Shown piece after piece: positions 55,405 to 64,000 of a stretch of DNA of 64,000 bases. The notes under the pieces are model-generated. The model was not told the origin of the DNA, ran no database searches, and worked only from the letters and a program-made list of their open reading frames with translations. The stretch lies in NCBI RefSeq assembly GCF_945859685.1, contig NC_079148.1, forward strand, positions 3,906,001-3,970,000, written 5' to 3'. Numbering within the stretch: position 1 is the stretch's first letter; each line of letters starts with the position of its first letter. Source of the DNA: Eupeodes corollae (Eukaryota; Arthropoda; Insecta; Diptera; Syrphidae). The translations under genes and the position numbers were made by a program.

Positions 55405-57229
55405 CGTTAAATTCCCTTAAATTAAGTCCTTAATCCTTTAAAATCTATACTAAGATATTAAATTTAATCCCATTTTGTGTTCTTAAAATTTAATGAGAAA
55501 TGTAGTGATTACACCTTTAAACCCTCGATATGTCTGTTATCTGCTCCGTTATGTTATATTTCCGTAGCCAAGTTCTATTTCTGGTTGTTTTTCTTTAATA
55601 TAACTTATTCATCTTCTTATTGCTTTTCCAAGCAACTGGAAAATCCAATTGTTAAGTGGATTTTCATTTTGCCAGAGTGGTTTTCAAATGAACATTGCAC
55701 AACGTCTTTCGTAAACTAACAACAATCCAGTACATTACAATACAACAACTAAACTACACCACTTGCTGTGTTAACCCTCTCTGTCTTTATTGGTTTACAA
55801 TGCAAAAGCATCTTAAATAAGATTTTTCAGCAATGATGTTTTAGAGAGCGATATTCGGTTTGCCTTGAGAAGTGATGTTATTGAATTAGCAACACCGTTA
55901 TAGCAATATGGATAACTTTCTGTATGCGCTCCTGATGTTGAAAACCCCCCATTTTCGATTCTAACTTTATTTTGATCATTTAATCGATATATCTACTCCT
56001 CCATTTTGTATTGTACCATGTGTGGAAGGAAAGTATTGTTTAGTGAAAAGTGAACGAGAACAAGGACAAGGACTTCGGTTGAGTTTGGACGGACTGTCTC
56101 CTTACCATCATCAGGATCTATAATGTTGATGATGATTATTTGAAAAAGGATAATGATGATAATGATGACGGTGATGATGATTTTGGAAGGAAGTTTTGTG
56201 TGCTTGCTTGTGCTTCTCTGATGTTAGGAAAGTTCATGTTGAAAAACGTGTGCTTGTTTTTAGATTCTCTTCTTTATAACATCAGTAGGGTGAATTACGT
56301 GTGTTTCATAAGTTTGACACACTTTTGTGTAAAAGTTAAACTGAATTCTTCTTTAATATTTCAATAATTAGCTTTTCAAGTTGTTTTTGATAAACAAATC
56401 TTGTTGGTAATTCAGAGATGTGGTTTTTACATGCAGACATAAATTAAACGTGAAACACGTGGCTCTGATGGAGTCTTTTAAGTAAACGTAAATTGTATGA
56501 AACATAAATAAAACTTTTGCCAATTATAGTAAGTAAATAAAAACTGTAATGAACAAACTTTACGTATTTGTGTTTCACAATATTTTTATGACGAAACTTC
56601 TTGCATTGGGGTGTATACAAGTTGAAAACTGAAAACCTAGATTTCAGAAACAATTCTCTTTACAAAATAAAACAAGGATGAGTTTGTTTTATTTAATGTT
56701 ATTCAACATCAATAAAAGATTGTTTAAATCTAAAATTAAATTAATGGAGGGTATAATAAATAATACCAATTAAATTTAAAATGTACAACAAAATTCATAG
56801 AAAACAGACACATTAAAAATAATTTATTAAAGTACAACATTAAGTTATTTTTTAAATGAAAATTGAAATCAATTTAAAATGAATGCCTTAAAAAAGAAAT
56901 TATACATGAGCTTAAAAAGATTTTAAGAGTTAAAGAATTATTGATGTCTTTGGAGTTGTATTTGATAAAATTTAAAGAAGAGTTTGTTTTGGCAATAATA
57001 CATTGCTTTTGCTTAACAAAATTAAGTTTTGAGTCAAAAACTATTCTTAGGTATACTAAGAATATTTTGATAGAAATAAATATCTTATTGCAAGTGTGTG
57101 AGGATGTGGTATATAAGTGGGAAAGCCATAGAACACTGTAAACGGCGACAAAATATTAAACACACCATTTTTTTGAATTCATTAAAATTAATTCTTTAAA
57201 ATTATGTACATATCGCTAATTATGACTTT
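55402..57229. other. AT-rich intergenic stretch with (GAT)n patch
   Basis: A GAT/TGA-rich simple patch at about 56115-56190 gives the chance acidic start of a 75-codon frame (56140-56367). Other frames lack motifs. Confidence 0.45.
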
Positions 57230-57990
57230 ACTACCAACAGCGATGCCAATCCCTTATTCAACAAACTGGATGGTTTGCCCACTCGAGAGCACGCCACGCA
57301 TAATTGTCCGTGTAAAACATGAAGTGTTCAAATCTAGGCCATAGACAGACATAGTTTGGCCTTGACGCTTATTGGTAGTCATTGCAAAGGCCAATATAAT
57401 TGGAAATTCACTGCGTTCAAAAACTCAGTTGGATAATTTACAGCTTCGGTAGCATCACAAACTGTATCAATAGATTTGTGTGACACCAAGTCTCCTGGTA
57501 ACGAATGTTGTATCTTGGGATTTAATTCGTTGACATCCACATTTTTCGGTGCTAAAATTGTTATTTATGCCGGCCACTCATGATTTGTATATTGTTTTTG
57601 TACATCGTTAAACATCTGGTCAATGAGGGCATCTTGTGATTTGTGAATCAATATCCTTCAGAAATCGACCGGTAATCTTGTCTCGTTTCACCTGTAATAA
57701 CTTTTCCGTCGTCTATATCTAACCATAGTTTTGAAAAGTAGTATTTGAACACGCAAATTTATTTTCAGTTGTACTTTTTCAACATTACACCACAGCCGCG
57801 ATGATTTTAAGCAGGGAATAACGGGAAGTGTTTGTCTAAAATCATTTAAAAGGAGTAACAGAGTACCGCCAAATAGCCTGTCGTTGTTTTTTATATCTTT
57901 CAATATCCTGTTTAATGCTTCAAGCAAATGTTTGTGTACCATAGTGCATTCATCCTAGATGATAAGTTTACACCGCTTTCTAAAAAAAAC
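57230..57990 (-). pseudogene. Helitron Pif1-like helicase relic
   Basis: Minus strand from 57960: DECTMVHKHLLEALNRILKD (Walker B region), RLFGGTLLLLLNDFRQTLPV with IP (motif III; Gly before Asp replaced by Asn), LKSSRLWCNVEKVQLKINLR, later NYPTEF-like and LAFAMTTNKRQGQTMSVYGL with DL (motif V/VI region) near 57410-57330, and CFTR near 57310. The N-terminal Walker A and Rep parts are absent. It matches the relic at 47130-48545 segment for segment, in the opposite orientation. Inactive. Confidence 0.75.
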
Positions 57991-58129
57991 TATTGATAAA
58001 TAGCTTTAAAAACAAAAACAATGTAGTTTTGAAACATTTAAAAACAAGCGGTTAGTCGAACACCAAGGCTTTGAAAGTAGTCTTGCAACAAAAGAAAATC
58101 ATCAACAGATTTAAGACATCTAAAGAATT
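57991..58129. other. Spacer
   Basis: No feature recognised between the Helitron relic and the LINE relic. Confidence 0.4.
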
Positions 58130-58690
58130 CTATGTCATGCGTAAGTAAAAGTCAACAATCAGAATGCCCTTCTTTGTCTTAAGCTTCACAAGATGACAGA
58201 GAATAGAAACGTATTTCTGACAGCTGGAATAGATCCAGAAGACGCTGCAGCCGTCTTGGACGATGATTTCTTTGTTGTAGAAGGGGGCTGCTTTCCAGAA
58301 AGTGTACAAGGTGAATACTAGCATTTGCGCCATCCACGAACTGGAGAACAGAGCCCGGTGCACCAATTTTACCTGCGTAACGACATAACGCAGTGGCGAT
58401 CCGAGAACCTAGGATTGGTCAAGTTCAATGACGAAACTTGGCAAATGCCATCATCGCCAAGCACAACCGGACCAATTAACTGTTGGTTACGAGGGTAGAC
58501 CTTTAGCTTATCTCCGATTCACTTAAGAAAAGAAGTCAACAGTTGTTGATGGTATATTCAACATTCTACAACGATATTTGCCTCAGAAAGCTATAGAACT
58601 CTGTTTAACAACGCTCTGAATAATGCATATTGTCCGCTGAGTTGGAAGACAGATTTGGTACATACCCGAGTCAATATGGCCATATTTTCG
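58130..58690 (+). pseudogene. LINE relic (upstream half), same family as 48.6-49.8 kb
   Basis: GGAATAGATCCAGAAGACGC (58226) and following bases parallel the minus strand at 49790 (AAAATAGATCCAGAAGAAGC). Readable pieces are a CFPESVQGEY-like block (AAFQQVYKVN in the relative), QFYLRNDITQWRSENLGLVK, FNDETWQMPSSPS, an NKKWAGVDG-like block reduced to KEVNSC*WYIQHSTT, and a WNNAV-like block. Frame changes and stops abound. The C-terminal half of the same family occurs on the same strand at 61065-61743. Confidence 0.65.
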
Positions 58691-58819
58691 TCCCCAAAAT
58701 CCAAGTTCTCTGAGGTTCAAAAAGATTTAAAAGAGGATCACTTTCTGTTAAAATGTTGTTCCTCATTTGAACCTAATAGTGGCAGTGTTATCGGACAAAA
58801 TACGATGTTTAGGATCAAA

Positions 58820-59335
58820 TGAGGATGACAGCAAAAAGCCTCAAATGAACCTTATTCATCTTGACCATAGCTTTTTTTCTTTGTTGATTTACTTTCTCTC
58901 TTTCTTTCTCTTTCTTTAAGACTAGTTTATTAGACTCTCTCTCACTCTCTTGCTTATTTTCTGTTCTCTTTCTCTTTCCTACTTGCTTTTGCTCTTTATT
59001 TCTCACTTTCTTTCATTTTCTTTATTAGGAAGCTTTTTTTAAAAAACAATATAAATTATATTTTAATTTTATTCTTTTTTTTATTTCTTTAACAAAGAAG
59101 TTTTTATTAACATTCTTGATTAATTTAAAGTCGTCTTTTTCGTCGTCGTTATCGTCTTCTTCGTTGGCGTGTCGTTGTTGTCCTCGTCGTTGGTGTCGTC
59201 GACTGAACCAGCTCCGTCGTTGCCATTTTCACTATCAATAGCTTCATCCTTGTCATTTCCACCATCATTGTTGTCATTGTCAACATCTTCAACAGTGACA
59301 GCAAAATAATGAAAATCAACGACCAGGTAGGCTTA
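58820..59335. repeat. Low-complexity tract: (CTTT)n-like, then CGT/CAT trinucleotide-rich
   Basis: 58870-59035 is a CT-rich (TTTCTCTC) tract whose minus-strand translation is Lys/Glu/Arg-rich and of no coding value. 59130-59305 is rich in TCGTCG, GTCGTT and TTGTCAT and on the minus strand gives an acidic open run of about 66 codons (VEDVDNDNNDGGNDKDEAID and so on) without an ATG. Confidence 0.55.
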
Positions 59336-59502
59336 TTAAGTATGAAAAAAGAACGACATCTACTTTCTATGTTAATAAACCTTCATTTGGGACGAAATGA
59401 GGTCCACAAAATATGCGTATAAAAACGGAAAGAATTTTAAAGCTCTGTCAAACGGGCGCTAAGGACAACAAAATCATCCCAAAAAAGAAGTTGGGATGCG
59501 AC

Positions 59503-60893
59503 CCACACTGATAACTTCCCATCTCGTCTGTCGTCTTAATGTACTCGTATCAATTTTTACCAAATTTGCGTAGATTTTATTTTTTATATGAAAAAACAGA
59601 CTGTTGGATTTTTATATAAAAATTACTGAATATCGAAAACAATATTTTCTGTGAAATAAAATAAGTTTCAAGCCAATATTTTTAAGTTTTAAAAGCTATT
59701 TGAGTCGAAAGTAAATTTTTACGAAATTTTAGTATTGTTTTTTTTTTAGAGTTTTATTTTTTGTAAAAAAACTGTCAATTCGATTTTTTTAAAACTTTAA
59801 CTGAATGTTGACAGCAAGATTTTTTGAAAGATAAAAGTAAATTAAAACCAATATCTCAAAGTTTTGAAAAGATATTTGAGTCGAAAATCAATTTTTACCA
59901 ACTTTTATAAATTATTTTTTTTAGGTTTTTATTTTTTGTAAAAAAACTGTCAATTCGATTTTTTTCAAACTTTAATTGTATGTTGACAACAAGATTTTTT
60001 GAAAGACAAAAGTTAATTAAAGCCAATATCTCAAAGTTTTGAAAAGATATTTGAGTCGAAAATCAATTTTTACCAACTATTATAGGTTTTTATTTTTCGT
60101 AAAAAAACTGTCAATTCGATTTTTTTCAAAATTTTTCAGAGTGTTGAAAACAATATTTCTTATAAGATAAAATAAAATTGAAGATTTAATTTCAAGTTTT
60201 TGAAAAGATATTTGAATCGATATTCAATTTTTACGAACTTTGAGTAATGTTTTTTTTTAGATTTTTATTTTTTATAAAAAAAACTGTCAATTCGATTTTT
60301 CTCAAAATTTTATCAGATGTCAAAAACATTATTCTTCGTTGCACAAAATTGTTTTAGAGAAAAAATCATATTTCAGTCGTAAAATTTTGGAGGTGACAAA
60401 TTTTTTTTTTCAGTTTTATTGATTTAAAAAAAAACCGTTATATTGATTTTTTTCAAAAAATATACCTGTTTGGTATCACGTTACAATCTATTATATAAAA
60501 TTTAATTCAAGTCTCTAGCGTTTTTGGTTCGTAAGATATTTAGGGTTAACCAAAATTTTCACCTTTTTTTCAAACTGCTATAGTAAAAAAACCACCCACG
60601 CAATTTTCTTGAGAGCCCTTTCTGCATCTTTCTGCCTTATTATCTATATAACAAAATTTATTTGAAGTCGATATCTCTTCTGGTTCTTGAGCTATGGACG
60701 ACGAAAAAAACGTCGCGAACGTACGGACGTACGGACGTACGGACGTACAAACGTACGTACACACGCACGCACAGACATCTTTCTAAAAATCTTTTATTTC
60801 GACTCTAGGGACCTTGAAACGTCGAGAAATGTCAAAATTTTCAATTTGACAAATCGGACCCATTACAATAACTTCCTATGGGAAGTTAATAAT
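59503..60893 (-). repeat. Dispersed repeat family, copy 3 (longest, about five monomers)
   Basis: In minus orientation it starts with the palindrome-like AACTTCCCATAGGAAGTTAT (60888-60869), then GGTCCGATTTGTCAAATTG, GACATTTCTCGACGTTTC, the alternating TACG/TGCG tract (60773-60715), CTCAAGAACCAGAAGAGATA and GCAGAAAGATGCAGAAAGGG. Monomers follow with AAATATCTTTTCAAAACTTT cores at about 60210, 60050, 59877 and 59700, at periods of 161, 175 and 176 bp. It ends ATGGGAAGTTATCAGTGTGG (59522-59503). ATAACTTCC(T/C)AT occurs at both ends in the same orientation. The frames at 60570-60764 and 60687-60944 translate the tract. Confidence 0.8.
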
Positions 60894-61064
60894 CAGTTTG
60901 GCCTTAAAGCGGGACGTGACAGTACCTATTCATGCCGCGTCTAAGCTTGTTTGTGATATCCATTGGAAACTAATTGCGTACAGATCGTTCTCAAAAAATT
61001 ACGGTCAGTACACTTTTGCAGCGTGACCTCAATAAAATTCCGCAAAAAAAAAAAAATGCGATGA
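60894..61064. other. Short spacer
   Basis: Nothing recognised. It may contain further LINE sequence of the relic that follows. Confidence 0.3.
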
Positions 61065-61743
61065 CTAGAAGATGAATATCAACTTTCAGAAACGCGAAAT
61101 TATTCTGTTCCAGCCTCAAGGGATACAAGAAAGAAGTTGGAAAACCTATTGATTGTGAAACCAAACTGCTGGCGAATAAAAGTGTAGTAAAGTATCTTGG
61201 CATCCGGTTGGCTCAGAATTTGTATTTCGACAGACCTATGAGTGCAGTTCAGAGCTTTCGCCTGACAAATTGGTCGGTTTTAGCAGCCTTCCTGACAGCA
61301 GGGTGGAGGTGATATGCTACATGGCCTTCATACGGCCGTGTCTCTGACGTTACTTGGATGACACAGAACACCAGAGAAAGAGTACAAACATAACTATTCC
61401 AATCAAGTTCTATACAACAGAGCCAACATCATAAAAAGAATACATAATTTTTTGTTGAAGTTTAATCGTTGTTTAATTTGTGATGTTTATTACACCAATA
61501 ACGAATATTACAAAAATGCGCATTTAAACGGCTTCATCCCGACCGATATTTTCTTCTATTTAGAGTGCTGATCTACTAGCCGTAAAGCTGTAGATAGGCG
61601 AGTCTTTTACAGACAAAACGTTCTCGCACTGGATGGAGCTGAGCGCCTTTGTTCCAGAAGAACTATGTCCGACAAGGACTGGACAGGAATGGTGAAGCAG
61701 GGGAACCAGTTTTGGTGGTTGCAAACGAAAAACGTTATATAAA
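61065..61743 (+). pseudogene. LINE ORF2 C-terminal relic, family of 11.9-13.3 kb
   Basis: SVVKYLGIRLAQNLYFDRPM near 61180-61240 matches SVVKYLGIWLDQYLYFDRHI of the 12.5-13.3 kb copy. AHLNGFIPTDIFFYLE (61529-61569), SRKAVDRRVFYRQNVLALDG with AERL (61575-61650) and VKQGNQFWWLQTKNVI (61693-61740) with a stop follow. The middle (the RP..VYG.PVW region) is shortened and frameshifted. It is diverged more than the 48.6 kb copy, and ends only 36 bp before the Helitron at 61779. Confidence 0.75.
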
Positions 61744-61778
61744 GTTGTTAGCCAACTTACGTAAGTTTAAGGTTTAAG

Positions 61779-63193
61779 TCTATATATATAAAAGAAAGTC
61801 GTGTTAGTTACACCACTTATAACTCAAGAACGGCAGAACAGATTTGGCTGAAAATTGGTAGGGAGGTAGCTTAGAGCCAGGAGACGGACATAGGATACTT
61901 TTTATCCCGTTCGACAGCGTTCCCGTGTGACTTGACATTAAACGTCAGTCACTATAAAACGTGGTATAACAAAAATGAATCAGACTTGGAATAACAAAAC
62001 GCAAATGACAGCTATGTAATTGACGTAAAATGACAGATATGTAATGACGTATGGATGACAATTTGATATTTGTAAGAAATAAATATTAAAACTTTTTCTA
62101 TTCAATAAATAATTAAAAAGTGGATTGAAGTGAAGTGAAGTGAAGTGAAGTTTATTTAAAAGTGAAGTGAAGTTTAATTAATAATGCCGCGACCAGCCTG
62201 AAGATCTGGATCGTACACTTAGGAATTTTAGAACTGAGTAACGTCCGATGAGAGGTGTTGTGATACTGTTTGCAGGTGTGCCAAGAGGTATAAAATCGTC
62301 GTTTCTGTGGACTTCTGTCAAACTTTTAAGATTGACCACAAATATGCGCGTACATTTGGGTGGTGATAGTAATGCAGCACAATTTTCAAGAACTCTTTTG
62401 GATATAGGAAATGGAAATATTTTAAATAATGATGGTGAAGTACTAATAGAACCAACATTATTAAAAGCTAATGTTTACCCGTCGCAAATTTCAGAAAAAA
62501 CGGATGACTGGTAACGCGAACGAGTGATTTTAGAACCTAAAACCGATTCTGTTCCAAACATAAATCATAAAGTTCTTTCAATGTTTGAAGCCCATCAATA
62601 AACTTATCTTTCTATTGATAATCTGACTGATCAAGATGATGCTATTGATATTCCAATCGAATTTTTGAATTCTTTAAATACATAGAACTTCCTTGGCATA
62701 AACTAGACTTTAAAATTGCGACTCCAATAATACTTATGAGGAATTAAATGCACCGAAATTATGCAATGGTACTAGAATACGGATAGTAACTATGCAGGGG
62801 AAAGCGATTGAAGCTAAAATTCTTTCCGGTTCAGCCCAAGGCCAAAGCGTTTTTATTCCCAGGATACTGATGATTACTAACGAATGCCCTATAAAGCTTT
62901 GTTTTGCTATGTCTATCAATAAGGCACGGACACTGAGGGTTGCAGGCATTTATATCACAAATCCCTGTTTTACCCACGGACAATTTTTTGTTGCTTGCTC
63001 CCGTGTCAGCTCGGCAAAAAATCTGTATGCTTACAAAAAAGTATTATAACCATAAAAGAAATATGTATAGAGATACTTTATAAAAATTATTAAATAAAAA
63101 AGGTACAATATAAGAAAATAGTAGCTTTTCATCCTAATTTTTTTATATAAAATAGTTGAATACCTCCCGGGTGAAGTCGGGTAAACCAGCTAG
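61779..63193 (+). mobile_element. Internally deleted Helitron with both ends
   Basis: The 5' end is TCTATATATATAAAAGAAAG followed by TCGTGTTAGTTACACCACTT, AACTCAAGAACGGCAGAACA and TGGCTGAAAATTGGTAGGGA, the conserved 5' region of a common insect Helitron group. The 3' end has the CCTCCCGGGTGAAGTCGGGT hairpin (CCCG/CGGG) and stops at CTAG (63190-63193) followed by T. The 1,415-bp element retains only the C-terminal part of the helicase; Rep and Walker A/B are deleted. The base before TC is G rather than the usual A. A GTGAAGTGAAGTGAAGTGAA microsatellite lies at about 62128-62151. Confidence 0.85.
62248..63048 (+). pseudogene. Helitron helicase C-terminal part, frameshifted
   Basis: Piece 1 (62248-62514): SSFLWTSVKLLRLTTNMRVH, AAQFSRTLLDIGNGNILNND. 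Piece 2 (about 62600-62700): TYLSIDNLTDQDDAIDIPIE with FLNSLN. Piece 3 (about 62745-63048): NAPKLCNGTRIRIVTMQGKA, IEAKILSGSAQGQSVFIPRI, LCFAMSINKARTLRVAGIYI, HGQFFVACSRVSSAKNLYAY. These are motifs IV-VI of Pif1-like helicases; the Gln of NKAQGQ is lost (NKARTL). Pieces are separated by frame changes and stops. Helicase function would need Walker A/B, which are absent. Confidence 0.8.
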
Positions 63194-64000
63194 TTTTAAA
63201 TAAAATTAAAAAAAAAGTCAACGACACCAAGTTTGTTTTTTTTTAAGTTTTGCTCTTTTTAGAATAAGTTTTTGTTAATTAGTATTAAGATTGTTCTTAG
63301 GCCGAAGTGCATTTGCTAAAACATAATACTTAACTTATAAGAATGAGCTCAAATACGCCCATACCATAATTTCCTAAAGTTTTTGTGATTTCTCTGATGA
63401 TAACGCAAATTCAGTTTTTCATTGATACAAAATTACGGAATGAAAATTATCAACAAAAAAATTAGCATTAAAAAATCACTTGATGGCATCTTCGAAAGAT
63501 AGATCGAAAAAATTTCATCGTTATTACAAGATTCAAAGAATTTGAAAATGTAGACTTTATTTATATTATATTAAAATTGTACTGTATTCTGAAGGTCACT
63601 GTTCAAAAAAATAACAAAACACATGAAACCATACTCTCGTGACAAAGGACAGTACACATTGGATTCGACACATCAAAGAACACAATTCAAAAATGTTTTA
63701 TTAAATCAAATTTTTGTGAAAATATTTTATTATTAAATTAAATTATTGCGCCTCAGGGTAGTTGATTGCGTTCTGAAAAATTACCCACTAACTTAAAAAA
63801 AACATTCAGTATTCCAATCAGACATACGAAGGATAGTTTTCAAAGATACATACCTACCATATTTTTTTTATAATTTAAATATGAAAAAACTCCATCCCAA
63901 AGTCCCATCACGTGGATTCTGCTCTGTCAAAAGGGTTCCTGTATCGTATGTACGTAGATACTGTATAGGAATGTATATTTTACGAATGTACAAAATCATG
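63194..64000. other. AT-rich stretch to the window end, nothing recognised
   Basis: No open frame with motifs and no repeat shared with other parts of the window was found. Confidence 0.4.

Noticed and set aside
51774..55410. AAGTAC as the target-site duplication of the intact LINE
   Set aside because: Six bases shared next to an A tail are too short, and the 5' border is not fixed independently.
59503..60893. CRISPR-like array
   Set aside because: Monomers of 160-176 bp are contiguous and diverged with no unique spacers, and the genome is eukaryotic.
1..64000. LTR retrotransposon or viral sequence
   Set aside because: No long terminal repeat pair, gag zinc knuckle, aspartic protease, integrase or envelope wording was found on either strand.

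Overview
The window looks like AT-rich, repeat-filled intergenic DNA from an insect, most probably a fly (Diptera). The reasons are introns of 60-70 bp with dipteran-style borders, TATTTAAA/TCATT-type promoters, and a transposon set typical of flies: CR1/L2-, RTE- and I/LOA-like non-LTR retrotransposons, DD41D mariners, pogo/Tigger and Helitrons. There are no operons, and no LTR retrotransposon, CRISPR array, rRNA or intact tRNA gene was seen.

Layout. 1-2,045: 5' part of a CR1/L2-like LINE (minus strand; ORF1 intact, ORF2 running off the left edge), beside decayed RT fragments (2.1-4.0 kb, 5.3-5.7 kb). 5.7-10.6 kb: AT-rich DNA with little visible. 10.6-13.4 kb: a mariner relic, a MITE copy, and a tRNA-derived SINE split by a 5'-truncated LINE with an exact 11-bp target-site duplication. 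15.8-17.1 kb: an RT/RNase H relic meeting a mariner relic. 19.0-19.7 kb: a MITE inserted into a copy of its own family. 20.8, 31.5 and 59.5-60.9 kb: three copies of a dispersed repeat with internal tandem monomers of about 160-176 bp. 24.8-25.1 kb (minus): the last two coding exons of a host single-pass membrane protein. 25.8-34.0 kb: a 515-bp insertion with a 15-bp duplication, RTE and CR1 relics and a pogo/Tigger relic. 34.9-35.3 kb: a small possible host gene. 37.6-39.5 kb: a rearranged relic of the LINE found intact at 51.8-55.4 kb. 41.1-46.8 kb: two diverged tandem copies of a small secreted-peptide gene, pushed apart by an RNase H LINE relic and two mariners. 47.0-50.4 kb: a Helitron relic and LINE relics. 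51.8-55.4 kb: an intact single-ORF LINE with a 28-A tail. 57.2-63.2 kb: a Helitron helicase relic, two pieces of one LINE family on either side of the third dispersed-repeat copy, and an internally deleted Helitron with both ends.

The host genes with best support are the 41.5/46.1 kb secreted-peptide pair and the membrane-protein 3' end at 24.8-25.1 kb. Everything else recognisable is mobile DNA at various stages of decay. The secreted-peptide pair is the best candidate for something undescribed: a 7-nt first coding exon, a 62-67 bp intron, matching signal peptides, very different mature regions, and a small C-terminal two-cysteine loop in each.
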